NCBI RefSeq assembly: GCF_963576545.1
Contig: NC_083651.1
Coordinates: forward strand, 12,135,886 to 12,199,885
Source: Limanda limanda
Taxonomy: Eukaryota; Chordata; Actinopteri; Pleuronectiformes; Pleuronectidae
Length of the DNA: 64,000 nt
Direction: 5' to 3'
Within the stretch, counting starts at the first letter, position 1. Each line of letters begins with the position of its first letter. This document shows positions 37,090 to 51,384 of the stretch, piece by piece. A program made the translations under genes and the position numbers. A model generated the notes under the pieces. It worked only from the letters and a program-made list of their open reading frames with translations. It made no database searches and was not told the origin of the DNA.

Positions 37090-40000
37090 TCATCTTTCTT
37101 CATGTTACGTAAGCCTGCCTCCCCGGCCTCGCTGCTGACAAGTGCTTGGTGACCAGCTGAGGCCCTTCACATACAGTATATCTGTTCTTCATTAAGTAAA
37201 GGAGACCCCCAGCTGGAGGCGCTGAGCAGCACTGAGCAGCACTGTACCTCATATCACCGCTGCCCTCTTTGTGCCGTGCCATTGATTTCTTATGACAATC
37301 AGTCTTCGTGATGTCACCATCGCCCACGGCAGCGAATGTTGCTATGGAGATCAGTAGATCTGCACCGAACTGCTGCCTCCGGGGCGGGGTGTATGCACGC
37401 CTGCACTGGTGCATGTGTCTGTGTGCACGTCCTCCTCGCGTGTGCCTGTGCACACTGTTCATCTTTAATTGCCATCTGCAATCTGCATCCTGAACACAGT
37501 CAGTAATTCGAGGGGCTCAGCGTGGGGTAAATAGCTGAGACTCATTTACAAGTGTGTTAATGGACTTTCTCCGTCTTTCCCTCGTCACTCTCCCTCCTGC
37601 ACTCTTTTTTCTTCTCCATCACTCTTTCTCTACTTCTCTTTTCCCTGCTTGCACACAGTCACACTCTGCACTGTGCATTAAAACATATAGTGCAGAGCAG
37701 AGTAAGAGCAGAAGCAGTGTACAGGTTGGTTAAACTTCTGTTTTTGGTTTTTGGTTGTCAGATTAACCTGTTTTTATCTGTAATTTACCCAGTGGAGGGC
37801 TGTGAGTCACCATTTCCTTCAGCTATTTAGTCACTCCTTGCAATTTCTCCACTCGTCTCTGCTCCTTCCTCCTCCCTGCTTCTTTCCTTCCTCCCTTAAC
37901 TACTCTGTTCAACCCCTAAAATGTGTTATTAGTACTAAACAATGGGATAGTAGGCATTTTAAGTACCAGCTTTACTTTCCCTAATAACCACCTTCAATAG
38001 TAATAATTACCCCCTTTGAAACATAAAGAAAGAACCCTTCTCCGGTTACTAGGTAATAAGCTTGCAGCTGGGATTGTGGGTTATATGTGTTTGGTGCGTG
38101 GGTTCACACTCACTATATATATACATATATATGTCATTATAGATTGCAGACCTTTTCTCTTCACTTTTAGCTTTTTGTGTTTGCCACTTTATGGGCATCA
38201 GCTTGTTTGATCAAAGCAAATGTTCATAGCTAAACCGAAAATGTCCATTAACGGCCCATTACATCGTTTTCTTATTTTATTTCTCACATTATTATAAGTA
38301 CATTTTCACGTTTCTGCCTGACATTGACAAAAATCTGGATATGCATTGTATTTACAAACTCTCCACTTAGCACATTCTAATCTTAAATATTCACCATCAG
38401 TTCTCAGCACTTCCCTATGAGATATTTTCATAGTCAGTCCATTTTTAAACTTTATTCACATGCATAATGTATGAAGTTACAAATAAATGTGATCTCTCCT
38501 CCCATTGATACTGGTCGTAGGGTGTTTTAATCTTGGTAGTTGAGAGTAGGTTTACTGGTGAGGTTGTGTCTACAAGGGGACCAGATTCCTGAGTCACTTT
38601 ATGGCCAACACGGACGATACAGCAACCAATAAAATACAGTTTCTTTGATATCTGACCATGTAGAGATAGGAAACAGGGAACATGCGGAGAGACACCCAGC
38701 CTCAACATTCATCTGTCATGTCTATCTGGCGTTGTCGCAGTTATGTCATGTGTCTGAACCACGAGGTCACCACTCCACCAAAGAAAGTGTCTTCACGTGA
38801 TCGTTAAGGTCTTTGTGATACCAGAGCCACTTAATAAGGTCAATGTTGGTGCCAATAAGGATCCAGTAAATTTCCCCATCAATCAACATATGTGAGTACT
38901 GTATTAACGTCACAATCTATCACTTAACTCTTTTACTTCCTGCCATTCCTGTGGGCTATTAACACCGGCCACATGCTCTGTGTCATTAATAACCACTTAA
39001 CTTGTTAACCGGCTCCCGCCGAGCCCTCATTGATCCTGGTGTATGCAAGATTAGGAGTATGGATTGGTTTTGATAAAAGTCTGCTTTCTAGTGGCCATTT
39101 GCTTCTTCCTCTCTGTGCTCAGCCTCAGTTTTATGTCTCAGACTACACACTGTGACAATGGGGGCGAGCTCCCTATAACATCTCTTTTATTTTTAATGCC
39201 CCTTTGCAACTAAATGAGGGGCATCCACAAAATAACACAGCAGGGACATTTTTACGAAGTTTTGGCTGAACCTAAGACACACACTTTGAAATGTGTCATC
39301 TTTTATAGCTTCCCTCTAAGAGATAGCTGTGTCAATCCGGCTGAAACAGACGTGGTGCACATGGCGTCTTATCTTTATAACGTTATCAAGCCCCAGTCTC
39401 TTCTCAGGATGCTTGTTTTGCTATTAGTTTTCCAGATGAGGCTAATCATTGTTAATTCTATCAGGGAAAAGATAAGTAATCCCCTTCATCACTGGCCATG
39501 GGATACTGTAAAGCAGATAATATATTTGGACATCCAAATGGAGTCTTACACCGGTCATCTTTTTCAAATCTGCATCACTTGCAAAGCTCCAAACCGGCTT
39601 TGAACAGTTCCCTGCTAGTATTTCAAAGTCAAATTCAGAATCTCCCAGATACATTGACATATGATACCAGAAAAGAAAAGAGACTTAAGACACATTTAAT
39701 CAAAACCACAATTTTTCCTTAATTCAAACCAAAATACTTCTGTTGCCTAAATCCAACCATGAGCAGAACTGTGGGTGTGAACTCCAGTCTTTTTCTCCTC
39801 AAACACCTCCTCCACACACTGCCATTAATAAATCTAGCTCTTCACTCATTTAAAAGGAACTTTGCCTCCGGACACAATCTGCCCAGCCATTGTGTTTCCA
39901 CCGCAGTGTAATTGGCAAAGCATTTTAGTAGTGAATGAACATAATTACGAGGAGATGGGTGTTGAAAAAATACCGGCATTGGTTATTTGTTCAAACGTTA

Positions 40001-40129
40001 AAAGCTGATTTGAAAGGCAGGTCTGCTCAGACAAGAAACAGAGTATATCTAAAAAGTAGCCTATATCTCATGTGTGGTATCAAAGTGGGAAAGAGTGTGA
40101 TGCACAGTAAAATATAAAACTTGTTACTT

Positions 40130-40582
40130 TGAGACATCAACTTGAGAATGATGAGCGCAAATCTCCACTTCCTCTGGTTGGACACAAATGAAGGTGAAAT
40201 ATCTCTGATACGGACGCTGCCATCTTGTGCTCTCGACATCCGCGGGAGTTGGAGTCTGTGCAGAAGTTGCCATGGTTTGGAGCTGTGGTTTTGAGGTCCC
40301 GCCCATACACCCACTCGACCAATCTTGAGTCAGTCTCTGCTGTCAATCATGACATTTCAGGCAGTTTTTAATTATATGAACTAATCAAAACCAAATTTAC
40401 TGGAAGATGAACACTTGAACATACATTAATGTGTTGAGAACTATCTAAAGTGACAAAAAAACATGTGTTTAGCTTATGTCCAATCAGAAACATGGAAAAG
40501 GCAGGATTTGTGCTGGCCACCAGGTGGTGATCAAAATGGTTTTGCTTTGGTAGGCTGTCCTGTTGTCCATTTATACGTCTAT
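40130..40582 (-). mobile_element. MITE family 1, inverted copy
   Basis: Reverse-strand matches: 'atctccacttcctctggttg', 'cccactcgaccaat', 'gctggccaccaggtgg' and a right end 'gtccatttatacgtctat', the diverged terminus. The left end is uncertain. Confidence 0.7.
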
Positions 40583-41129
40583 GTTTTAGTCCCATATCCT
40601 ACCAATCAGCTCTTAAACATGAAAGCAATATATCCAGAACATTTATCGTGTACTTTTTGCAGACTAAGTAGAGCCACATCTTAACCTTGCTGATGACGGA
40701 TCTGAAAACCTTTTTGGAACAGCTACAAGGGGCAGAAATGAAAGCACAAACAAATAGCCTGTTCATTTAGAAGTGCTTCTTGGCATTTTCAAAGCATTTC
40801 TGGACGTATAACGATTTCTCATGTCCCTAAACCTCTCCGACCTGCCATCTCTCCTCACTTACTCTCACCGCAGGTTTCTGTCACTGTCTCTTTCTGCACT
40901 CGGAGGAGGTGTTTTTTAAATTCCTGCGGAGCTCTCACCATCTGTCCAGTGCTGCCTGCTGGCACCAGAACCTGCCTGTCGCGAGGACTCGCTGGTCTGT
41001 GTGTCCAGCAGCCGCCAGAGTTGTTTCGATTTGACACTTCACTTTTCGTCTCCACTGTCGCCAACTGCTCGCTCATGATGGGAACAGTTGGGTTTCCCTC
41101 AATAATATAGTCAGGCCTTGGCTCTGCTC

Positions 41130-41190
41130 TCTGAAGTGCCTTCAGCCGATGCAGTTTGTGGTTTTGGGCTATACAAATAATTAAATGAAT
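41130..41190 (+). repeat. Short teleost repeat fragment
   Basis: 'tgaagtgccttcagccgatg' then 'ggttttgggctatacaaata' resembles the common fish repeat end that normally reads as a small 'gcgctatataaataa' tail. Confidence 0.45.
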
Positions 41191-41234
41191 TTATTCCTTC
41201 ATCCACGGATTTGTTCGGTTTGCAAATCTTGAAC

Positions 41235-41559
41235 AATTGTGGTGCTATACATTGGTTAGCATCGTGGCGTAACAGCAACATTGTTCGATTCCCAGACGTG
41301 TTTCTGTGTGATGTTTACATGTTCTCCTCGTTTCTGTGTTTGTTTTCTCTGGTTATTCCAGCTTCTTCATGCAGATTGGGGCTATATTGATTGAAGACGA
41401 GTAATAGAGAGTAAATGGTTGTTTGTCTCTGTATGTTGGCCCTGTGATACGCTGGCGTTCAGGCTGAACCCCGCCTCGATCCCAATATCAGCTGGGATTG
41501 GCTACAGCCCTCTCATGACCCTCAAAGGATGAGTGGAAGCCTTTGATGGATGGATGGAA
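41235..41559 (+). repeat. Teleost interspersed repeat ending in (TGGA)n, copy 3
   Basis: Plus-strand order: 'tggttagcatcgtggcgtaa', 'tttacatgttctcctcgttt', 'tctgtatgttggccctgtga', 'aggctgaaccccgcctcgat' and a terminal 'gatggatggatgga'. It sets the orientation of the family. Confidence 0.7.
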
Positions 41560-41569
41560 TCCTGGAACT

Positions 41570-41785
41570 GTAGATACCTTCGCAAAGGAGGTTTTGTTTT
41601 CATTGTATATGTCTGTTAGTTGGCATCATTCCACCAAACTTAGAAAGACATAATATGGGTCAGGGAAAATACATGACATTGTATGACATTTTAACAAATT
41701 GACATGTGAATAATCGATATCTATGAGTGTGTGAAATTTAGTGCAGCTGCTCGGCATTGGCGGATATGAACTCTACTGAAAGTTA
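41570..41785 (+). repeat. Teleost 'gcggaggt' repeat, copy 4
   Basis: 'aaaggaggttttgttttcat', 'accaaacttagaaagaca', 'tatgggtcagggaaa' and 'atctatgagtgtgtgaaatt' match the family. Internally deleted. It starts within about 15 bp of the preceding repeat. Confidence 0.65.
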
Positions 41786-42549
41786 ATTTTTTCACTTTGT
41801 GCAACTTGTGCAACACTGCCCAGTATAACCATTTCAACTTCAACTTATCTGGTTTCCTCTTTTTGCATAAAATCAGTAAAACCAAAAAGTTATTGTATTT
41901 AAACAACATCATTTCAGTAGCTCTATTCTGTGTTCTAGTTCATGGTTTCCCTCATTGACTCATTTAATTATCCTGGTCATGGAACAAGCGTGACCTTTTC
42001 CATATGAGGTGCGGCGGCGAAACAAAAGCTGGCAAGCATACAACTTCACTCTACTGAACTGCTACTATATTAATCTCCTCTTCTCCTCATTTTACTTAAT
42101 TCGTCTTCTACTCAGTGGCTTTTCTAATCTCTTGCACTCCTCTATTAGAGATAACATGACCTTTTGTGTGCTGGCAGTTTCCCGTGTGGCCTTTAAAGTG
42201 TGAGGCGGACTGGGAACAGCTGTGGATCAAGTGGAGCATAATGTGGAGCTAAAGTGGACTCCATCACAGGGATTTGACAAAGAGGGCCATCGCACCTCTT
42301 TGTCCTGAACTGAAAAATGAGAAAATAAGTCACCTTTACGTATGTGAAAGTGTAGCCAAGCTTATAAAGACTCGTCTGACCTTATCTCTTGTTCTGCTCA
42401 TTGTTCTCTTCGCCAGTAGAGGCCCTGCTTATCGCACCGTGTTTAACATGTGATCTGTCGCTTTCACTTTTTCACGGTGTTCCTCCTCATCGCACAACTC
42501 CTGCTTCGTTTTCTTCTCCCTCCAGCTCCATCACCTGCTTGACCGAGGC

Positions 42550-42630
42550 TCTTTCTGTGTGCATGTTCTCCCTGTGTCTGTGAGGGTTTTCTCCGGGTAC
42601 TCTAGCTGCCTTTCACAGTCAAAAGACAAA
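42550..42630 (+). repeat. Fragment of the (TGGA)n-tailed teleost repeat
   Basis: 'gtgcatgttctccctgtgtc' and 'ggttttctccgggtactcta' followed by 'tttcacagtcaaaagac' match the middle of copy 3. Confidence 0.6.
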
Positions 42631-42644
42631 ATCCATACCAATAT

Positions 42645-42666
42645 GTTTTAGTTTTAAAACTAAAAC
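42645..42666. repeat. Perfect 22-bp palindrome
   Basis: gttttagtttt is followed directly by its reverse complement, with no spacer. Confidence 0.9.
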
Positions 42667-44169
42667 TACTTCTGTCCACACAAGCGCTTTAGCCTCACAT
42701 CAGGATGATCCCCGTCCATCCTTATACACTTGGAAACGTAATCACGTGGCCATTCATGTAAACTGGGCATGTGTGTACAGGTGTTAACAGACAGACAGTG
42801 GCAGATTATTATTATTATTATCCTACATTAAATACTACAAATGAGAAGCTATGGTAAAAAGAAGGAGGAGGAACTGCTTCTGATTTGCTGACTGTCGGGT
42901 CAGGACTGATACTAATCAAGAAGCGATTGTGAGTCATCGTTTTCAAATGTCTCGTTTTTTGTCCGTCCACACTACAACGCAGCTCTTCATATATCCAAAT
43001 CTGAGGAAACTATACCAACAGGTATATATTCACTGTGCTGCTGCAAAGTTCAGCAGTGCAATGAGCCTGGACTTATTTACTTCCATATTTGCTTTTGTTA
43101 CTTTTCCTTTGAGTATTAAAAATAAAATTGTTTTTTCCATTCCCTCTCTGCACCTCACTCACCGGTGAGAGAAAGTAATTTAAGAGTGAGCATATTTTAA
43201 TATGCTAGGTCTGGCATTACTGCAATAGTTAATGTTCAGTTGCTTGTTAGAGAAAGCAGCGAAAAAATACAGGCTGTTTTTTTATTGCAGTATATATTCG
43301 CTGCAACAGAACCTTGCACACTAATGCTGCCTCTCCCAGTATCAGGCTTCCTTTTCCTTCACGAATGTGGCTCTCATGCGTGGTATTCCCAGCAGAATCT
43401 GTGAAACAAATATCTTTTTCATTACCCAGATTCCCCATGCTCTGCAAGATTTCTTTAACCCATGTGAATTAAAAGCAAGTACACACACGAGTAAAAAAAA
43501 ATACACACATGCACGTGCATGCATGCAAACAGGCACACACCACACAGCTCTTGCCTCATTGGAGAATCATTGTTATTCTTTGATGAATTGTCCTTTTTTG
43601 TTTTCATATATTCAACATGGGATCCTCATACATTCCCATGAAAGCTAATTTATACACACTAATTGTGCCAGTATGCTGAAGGCCTGCCTCCGGAGTCTCA
43701 TCAGTCATGACACCGAGACACAGCAACATGTAGATTTAAACTACCATTACTTAACGTTACCCTACAAATTCATTTCATGGTCCGTGTGCCAACTCAAGCT
43801 TGTCCTCCCCGAATCGATCGATCAGGTTGTGCTCACCTCAGAGGAGGATCCACCTGGAAGAGCTGCCACACATGAAGGAGTTCACCACAAAACTGTAGCT
43901 TACATGGTTGCCATGATGTGCTCATTAAACAAAGTGGTCCTGTCCTGTTTTAATTAACAGCACCATAATATTAAAAGACAATTTATATTGATGAGACAGC
44001 TGATAAGCAGGTCAGAGAGGAGACACAGCCTCTGCCTCCCTGATGTGACAAAAACCCGTTCATTTAGAAGGCCGGAATTAATGACGCTGGAATAGTCCAT
44101 GTAGAATTATTAAAATGTTATCTGATCAAACTGTGATGAGCTTTTGGATGTTGATGGAATAATTATCTG

Positions 44170-44191
44170 AAAAGCCAGACATCTGGCTTTT
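44170..44191. repeat. Hairpin, 10-bp stem with 2-base spacer
   Basis: aaaagccaga, CA, then tctggctttt. Perfect stem but small, so it could be chance. Confidence 0.8.
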
Positions 44192-45906
44192 TCCACCAGC
44201 GCTCTATTGCAGCATTTGTGAAAGAAAAGGTGCAGTGAAAAAGGTTTAAAAACTCTGTCAACATAGATTCAATAATCTGTCAATAAAAGCAAACAAACTT
44301 CAAATCTTTCAGACATAAGGACAGGACACTTTTCAAGAGCATTTTTTAGATGCAGAATGCTAATTTCTCAATTGATGATTCTTTTCCCTTGATAATTCCT
44401 GCATTTGACAGTCTGACAGTCATCCTGGATGGCTTCATCCCTATTCATGAACATACATATGCTCTGTGTATCACACAGATGCCTGCATGACCACACACAT
44501 GTAAACAAACACACAATGAATACAAAAAGGAAAGAAAATATTCCCAGTTGGACGCTGCAACATATACATTTTCTGTGAAACGACGTGGTCTTGGTGGGAA
44601 TGATTGTGCAGTGCAGTGGAAAAGTACAGAATGCTAATGATATCCTACAGGAGAAGTTCCAGTCGTGCTGCGATAATCATTTCTACAGGATTAAGTCCTG
44701 ACCCACATCAGCTCGGCATATTAGCATTCTGAGAGAGTACTGCAGCAAGATTCCACACACACTAAATGGCTGCAGTTGATGGGATGGAGGGAAGAGGAAG
44801 GAAACTAGGATGCGGAGACAGCGTGAGTGATGGAGGAGAGAAAAAAAAAGGATGAATAATGTGGGAGAGAGAGTCAGCTCTCAGCATGCGTCAGGACTTG
44901 TGTGTTTATGTGTTTTCAAGGCTTTCTAAGAGGAGCCCTCTTGCCAACCTGTGTTTGGACCTGTGACTCTGTTTTTCATTTGCATCCTAACTCCTGCATT
45001 GAACCAGAGACGTATCTGTGAACATGCCTGCACCACAGTGACACTGAGTGTTTGATATCGAACTTCAGAGGAACTTTATTTAAATTCAACTGATGTTTTT
45101 TTTCTTCTTTTTGTGGATTTCCGCATTTAAATGTGGATGGCCTTGAATTCAAAAGAATTTTCTTAACCAGAGAAAGATCAATCATTGAAGCACAAAAAAC
45201 AGACAAACCAGACATTTAATATTCTCCATATTTCAAGACCAGAACAGCCTCAAACCATTTTTTATCACACAAGGTGCTGCTTCATGGCATTTTTCACCTT
45301 TTCTGTTTTTTCAATTATGGTTCACGCTTTGATATATGATATAATCTCAGGTTTCTATCATTAGAACGCCTCCGGTTGTCATTCTGCAGTTTTGATGGAA
45401 ATAAACAATGTCGCAATCACAAAGTTTATTAAACCCATTTTTAGTAGGCCTCTGCCTTAAATATTTTATACTCAGATTTAAATTTGTGGTGGGTGTGAGC
45501 TCGCCACAGATGGTTTGGGGGATATAATGGGAACGCTGGCCCACTGGCCCACTCAGACCTATTAAGGGAAAATTATATTATTTTCACTCAGGGGGGTTTT
45601 GGCCACTGTTCCTGTTGGTTGTGATAACATGTTACAACCTAGCTGCTTTTTCTATTTTCCTAAATGGGCCCTCACTAAATACAGATTCACAGCAGCATCC
45701 ACTGGGATAAATAACATGAGCAAACATGAGTCTGCATGTTGTTTTAAAAAATGGCTTTATAGAGAGAAATGAGCACTTAGCTGTGTGAGGCCTCAATGAG
45801 GAATTACAAATAGATTGTGTCTACCTTGGATGACCACAGGTAGACGGGAACAGCAGAAAGCCTTATGGGTAGAAGTTTGCTTTATTTTAAAGTTGTCAAA
45901 TGTCAG

Positions 45907-46416
45907 GACGCTTTCACACAAACCTTGCGACCAAAAGCACTAAAAGTTAGATTGAACTGAACCATTGTTTGACTGTCATTTTGCACTGAGACTTTTTTTG
46001 TGTACGCCGACAGCATTAAACAATAGAAGAAGAAAAGGAAGTGGCTTGTAGTGTTCACCTCCAAGGATCTAATGTTTGAAAGACAAGGATGTTCATTCTG
46101 CTGGTAGCAACACAACAGTGATATTATATCAGGCAACGGAATAAACAAAAGGAAAGGGTTCATTCACTTTCTCCAATAAATCTGAAAAGACCTTGTTCTG
46201 TGCATTTAATTCAAAAAAGTTAGCGAATACAATAACGTAAGCACGCTGACGTCAGACACACTTGTCTACAAACTAATCACTGTCGAGTATAGGTAGACCC
46301 AGCCCACGTAGGGAAAGAGGATGGGACGTATAAGTATCTCATACAATTGTCTTTAGTAACTTAATCAAGTGTAAACAATTTGACAAAGACACAAACCTTG
46401 GTTCAGGTGTGAAAAC
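45907..46416 (+). mobile_element. MITE family 2, copy 2 with both termini
   Basis: The left end 'acgctttcacacaaacctt' and right end 'aaccttggttcaggtgtgaa' form imperfect inverted repeats. The interior matches copy 1, for example 'cagcattaaacaatagaaga', 'ctaatgtttgaaagacaagg' and 'gctgacgtcagacacacttg'. About 100 bp shorter than copy 1. Confidence 0.75.
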
Positions 46417-47398
46417 CCAACCTACTAATGCACACCCGCAGTGAAACAGTCGTACACATTTATTTATTTATTCATGACTCCAAAGACATAATGAGATTAT
46501 TGACTGCAGCAACACACAAAGCGCATCCCTCTGTTGTTTCTCCCTCTGAACCTCCCTCACTCAAAGACAAGAAATGATCCTTCACTTGTGACCTGAGCGT
46601 GTGTATCATATGTGCACGCACACTCTCACGCACACAGACCCACACAAGCACACTTTCTGAGTGTATCTCAGGGACACTTGTCCCTGAAATGAATCACCAC
46701 GCCGCTTCACTGGTAATACCTGTCTCTTTATGGAATCAATTAGAGTCCAAGGCACGGCTTCTGTTGTCTCACCGAGAATAATCACTCACTCTTTCTCTGA
46801 GCCCAGCAGACCATGTATAAATCCAGCCTATTGTATGGTTAAGTGATGGACTGGTGCTTATTTATCATTTAAAGACTGTTTACTGAGATAACTGAGATTC
46901 TGAAAACTTCTGTTCTGCACTGTGTGTTCACCAAACAATCAATTTTTATTAGCAGGTTTTTAAAGTTAACATTTGAATAGTTGCGTGCTTGTTGGTTTGA
47001 TTTTTCTTTGAGCGGAACTGGAGCACACATACGTCATACACTTACTGCTTGAGTCAGTTGCACTCGCTCATCTCTGTTTCTACAATGTCCAAAGTTCTGA
47101 TTAGACCTCATATTCATCAGATTAGATTTTTTTTAGTGGCAAAACTAATTTTGGAAATCTGTACATCCGTGGTTACAGGGCAAATGGAAACGGATAGCAG
47201 CTAATGCAGCGTTACTTTCCACTGTGCTGATTGTCTGACTCATTGGCATCAGTGCACTTCCTGTCTGTCAAGTCTGGATTTAAGATAAAAAAGAAAAATC
47301 AAGATGTATGGGAAATTAAGAGAATAAGACAGAGTGCACATGAGGGCACATGGACCATATTTATTACAAAGTCAAAGAATCATTATGTTTTGTATTCC

Positions 47399-47490
47399 AT
47401 AGACTGAACCACCTCCTTGTGGCTGGCTGCAGTGTAGGTCATAAACCCAACTCCTACATTCTAGTTATTGGGACATGGACCCAATAAATA
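47399..47490 (+). mobile_element. MITE family 1, 5'-end fragment
   Basis: 'catagactgaaccacctcct', 'tggctggctgcagtgtaggt' and 'ttgggacatggacccaata' match the first ~120 bp of the family; the rest is absent. Confidence 0.7.
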
Positions 47491-48499
47491 AATAAAATTA
47501 TATTTTTCAAGTATGTATTATTAATACCTGTACTGAATTAACTATATAATATTATATTTAATCAATAATTTAACTGTAAACAAATGTAAAAAATGCCACT
47601 GATCTGCAAAATTAACAATTTTAACTTAACCCAGCTCAGTCTGAATATATATTTATTGCATTTCTATAAGAGTTCAAATGAAGGTATTTATGTGTAACAC
47701 CCAAGTCATTGCTAAACACTGACTTAATTACTCTCACGGTAAGGAGCCATTAGACAGCGAAGCAGCACAAATAAATATAATTTATGACATTTATGGTAAA
47801 TAGGCTTTTAAAAAGGTTTTTAATAAAGAGTTTGTACTGATGAAAAGTGATGTGCAATGTGATTATTCTATGCAGTTGGATACTGATACAGCTGCCTTCC
47901 ACTAAAGTTAATATCTGAATGTCAGACAGCGTGTGTTAAACAAAATTATGCAGTTTAAAATACAGTTAACAGCATATGTGCGAGCAGTATATAGAGTTTA
48001 TCCAGCTGATTGAGCTTACAATATAAACACATTGTTTATGTGAATATATGTACAAGCACATACATGCACACAATCGCCGTGTACTGGTTGTGACTAAAAG
48101 CTATTCCCTCTTTGTGGAGAAGCTGTGAAGGTAAAGTGAAGTTTTGTGATACTCAAGTGACGGGATCCCACGATTCTCCTAAAGTACGGACCTAAAAGAC
48201 AAACAGGAGAAAAGTGAAAATAGGAAAATTGATGTGATGCGTTTTGATGTATTCAGAATAAGGTCGTGGCACAGTTTGGATCATCGAGGGGGACTCTCCG
48301 TTAGATTTATGCCAACGATCATGTGACGTCCTTACAGTGAGAGAGCAACACAACTTACGGTTCTGGTCGCAGAGACAGAAACGCTGGTGAGTCATCGCTG
48401 TAAGGATTTGTGCAGTGCGGCTCGTTTGACCTCTTTTGGAGACAAGGAGGCAGCGATAGAAGCTGAACACTCCCTCTGGCATGATGTAGCATATATATA

Positions 48500-48700
48500 T
48501 TCTGTAGGCAGACGCGCACATGCAAATACTTGCATAAAATCAAACACGGTCGGCTTCTCAAAGGAAATCATCGGCATAATTAACATCCCAGCGTGCTCCC
48601 ACATTGCCAATGAGTGGCTGAAAGTCATCCTAAGACGCAGCAATGCACGGTTCTCACAGGTATTTTTGCTAAATTATCCCACAGCTTGGCAGGTACCAGG
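48500..48700. other. Unique block with a 196-aa open frame, not recognised
   Basis: This is the middle of a + strand frame at 48387-48977 with no domain, signal peptide or splice-like edges that I recognise. Texture such as 'tcatcggcataattaacatc' suggests unique sequence. It could be a conserved non-coding block or nothing; a gene is not supported. Confidence 0.2.
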
Positions 48701-48944
48701 GGGACATCATCACACTGTGTTAATGTGTAAACATTTCTGTTTTTTCCCCAAGTGGCCCCTGCCCCAGTGTCCCCGGCCCACTCGGCACAAGTCATTTGTC
48801 AGCTCTGATCTAGATTTATCAACACACTGGCCTCCTGTGGCTGGAGCTCCGTCTGCACTCCCACTCAAAGCCACGAATTTAGTGGACATATGCTCTTTGT
48901 GGATTTGGATGGGGGGGGGTTACATGAATTGGATACGGGGTGGT

Positions 48945-49215
48945 GTGATGGAGAGGCGGAGAAGAATCAGAAATTGAAACAGGGGAGGGGTGGAGATGAA
49001 GAGGAGGGAGAGCGAAGGTGCATCGAGGCCTTTGTGTCCGTCTGGAGCTGAAGTGGTGTTTCGAGATCTGAGGTTACAGAAGCAGAGGGTGAGAGGGAGG
49101 AGAGGGCGGGAGAGATGCGATAAGAGGCGGAGGTGTGGAAGGTGAAGAGGGTGTCATTTGTGTTATAGAAAGGAGAGTAGGGCTAAGGGGGGGGGAGGTC
49201 TGTTGAAGTGATGGA
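48945..49215. repeat. Purine-rich tract
   Basis: GA/GGA-rich + strand with two G runs near 48910 and 49190. Confidence 0.8.
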
Positions 49216-51384
49216 GTAAAGAATTGAACGACGGGGGGTCTGGGTGTCGTTCAGAAGATAAGCCGGCTGACACCTGGAAAAGTGTCAGCTGTAAAATGGA
49301 GGGGCAACATATCTGCAGGATAAAGACGAGATTCAGAGGGTCTCTTTCTCTTCAGGAAGTGAAGATATATGGGATCTCTTCCATGGAGGAAGGCGATAAA
49401 AGAAAAAAAATCTAATTAATTCCTCAGATCTGCGGTTCTTAAAACAGCGTATGAGCATGTGAGCCAGGGGTAGAAAGCTCCAGAGGGTGTGCAAAAAAAA
49501 AGATTACTTATAGATAGAAAGCTTGTCACTTATAAACTGCAAATGAGTCTGATGTATCCTCATGTTTTCAAATTAGAACGGCTTATAGGTTGCAATGCTC
49601 CATATTTCTGTCTACATGTCTCGATTGTGGTGTATGGTGCAGAAGCTCAGACCTCAGCTGTGACATGGTTAATAAGCGTGATGGTTATTCATCTCAATCC
49701 TCCAGTTATTAGTTAGGTATACTTTATTTAAACTGCCTGTTTGGAATGGGCTGTGTGCTCTACCAGCTGCTGATCTCAGTCCAGAGAATCCTGAAGCTGC
49801 TGCACATAGGGCCGTTCACCTGTTTTTCAAAGTTCGGCGAAGCTCGACTGGAGAATCAGAATCATTTGTCATTATTGCCAACACGCTGTTGTCGTGACTG
49901 ACACCGCTTGAGTTGATGAGTCACTGCTACACAATTTTTAGATGCCAAATGTGACGCAGATAAATGGTTCTTGAGGTATGTGAGCCACATACAGACAAAT
50001 GGAGATTTCTAGAAATTATTAGATAGGTATTAACAAGAACTACCCACTTTGGTGAATGGATCCTTGTTGACTTGCTGTAATATGCTCTATTGATCTTTGA
50101 AAAACATTCACACCTGAGCCCTCCACTGCTAATATCTTCTTCTGCACTTGCACTACTTTAATTAGAAGTTACAATTTAACACTTTTCATTTATATCACCA
50201 ACAGGCACAGGAAAAAAATACATCTTCTGTCACAACATCATGTCTTGTTCTGCCCTCACTATGTAGGTGCACAGCTACGCACAGAGCCAAACACTCCTCC
50301 AGTAAACAGGCTGAATCCGGCTCTGAGGTTTCTACTGTGAACAGTTGGGAAATTGTGAAAATTAGTAGCAGTAATGTAGTGATAGTGGTTACGGATTAGA
50401 AAAAAAATCAGATACCATAAAGAAGAGTGAGAAAAGAGAAGTTACACAACCACAGATCCCAATGTGCATTTTGATAAACATCTAATAAGTGAGCTGCCAT
50501 ACTGAAAAAGATAATTAGTTTGACCAATTTCAAAAATACTTCAATTGACAACCCAGAAAGTTTGTTCAATTAAAGTTCACAAATTATATTTATACAGTTG
50601 ATTATTTAAATTTCATAAAACTTTCTATTTGTCTATTTGAAACAACACAAAGTTTCGATTTACCTCTGATTCATGTGTCTGAATTAGCTCAGGTTCATGG
50701 GAATCATATCATGTTGTTGACAAAATAAAGGTTTGTATCATTTAATCAATTATCATTGGTGTCTCTACATGCAGATTTTATTTTCTGGTATATAAAACAG
50801 TATCATCATTGTAAAACAAACATTTTAGTTTGACATTGTATTGTTTATGTACAGTAAATGTTGAACAAACGAACATGGTAACATATTGCTCTTAAGACAA
50901 TTGATTCCTGTTCTTCCTATAAATATCATGATCAACATAATGAATTACTTAAGAAAGGTCTCTGATCTGTAGGCACATCATTGTTCGGTTAGTGGAGCAG
51001 GAGCATCAGTTAATGGAAAAGTACATGGGCTTTGTTTTTTCTGTTCTTATCAACCACTCCAAACACTTTACATCCTATTCTCTCCTGTTCATACACACTC
51101 ACAAACCGATGGCCCAGGGGCCATGTGCAAATTGAAAATGTGAACAAACACAGGTGGATGGAAACTGACCTTAAGTCACCCTACTCATTATTTCTGATTC
51201 GTCTCACATCTAATGGTTACTCATTAAGTGGAGGTGTTAGTAAAACTACACGTTTCTGACAAGTTGTTAAATGCTATTGTTGCATCATCACATTTTACAA
51301 AAATAAACGCTTCTACATTAGCCAGTTAAAACTTTTCCTTGTTCATCTTTCTCTTCAGAGAACTATTAGAAATCATGGTCATCA

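Noticed and set aside
40855..41076. 73-aa minus-strand frame with charged composition (MSEQLATVETK...)
   Set aside because: No recognised domain, no splice-like boundaries, and length within chance expectation.
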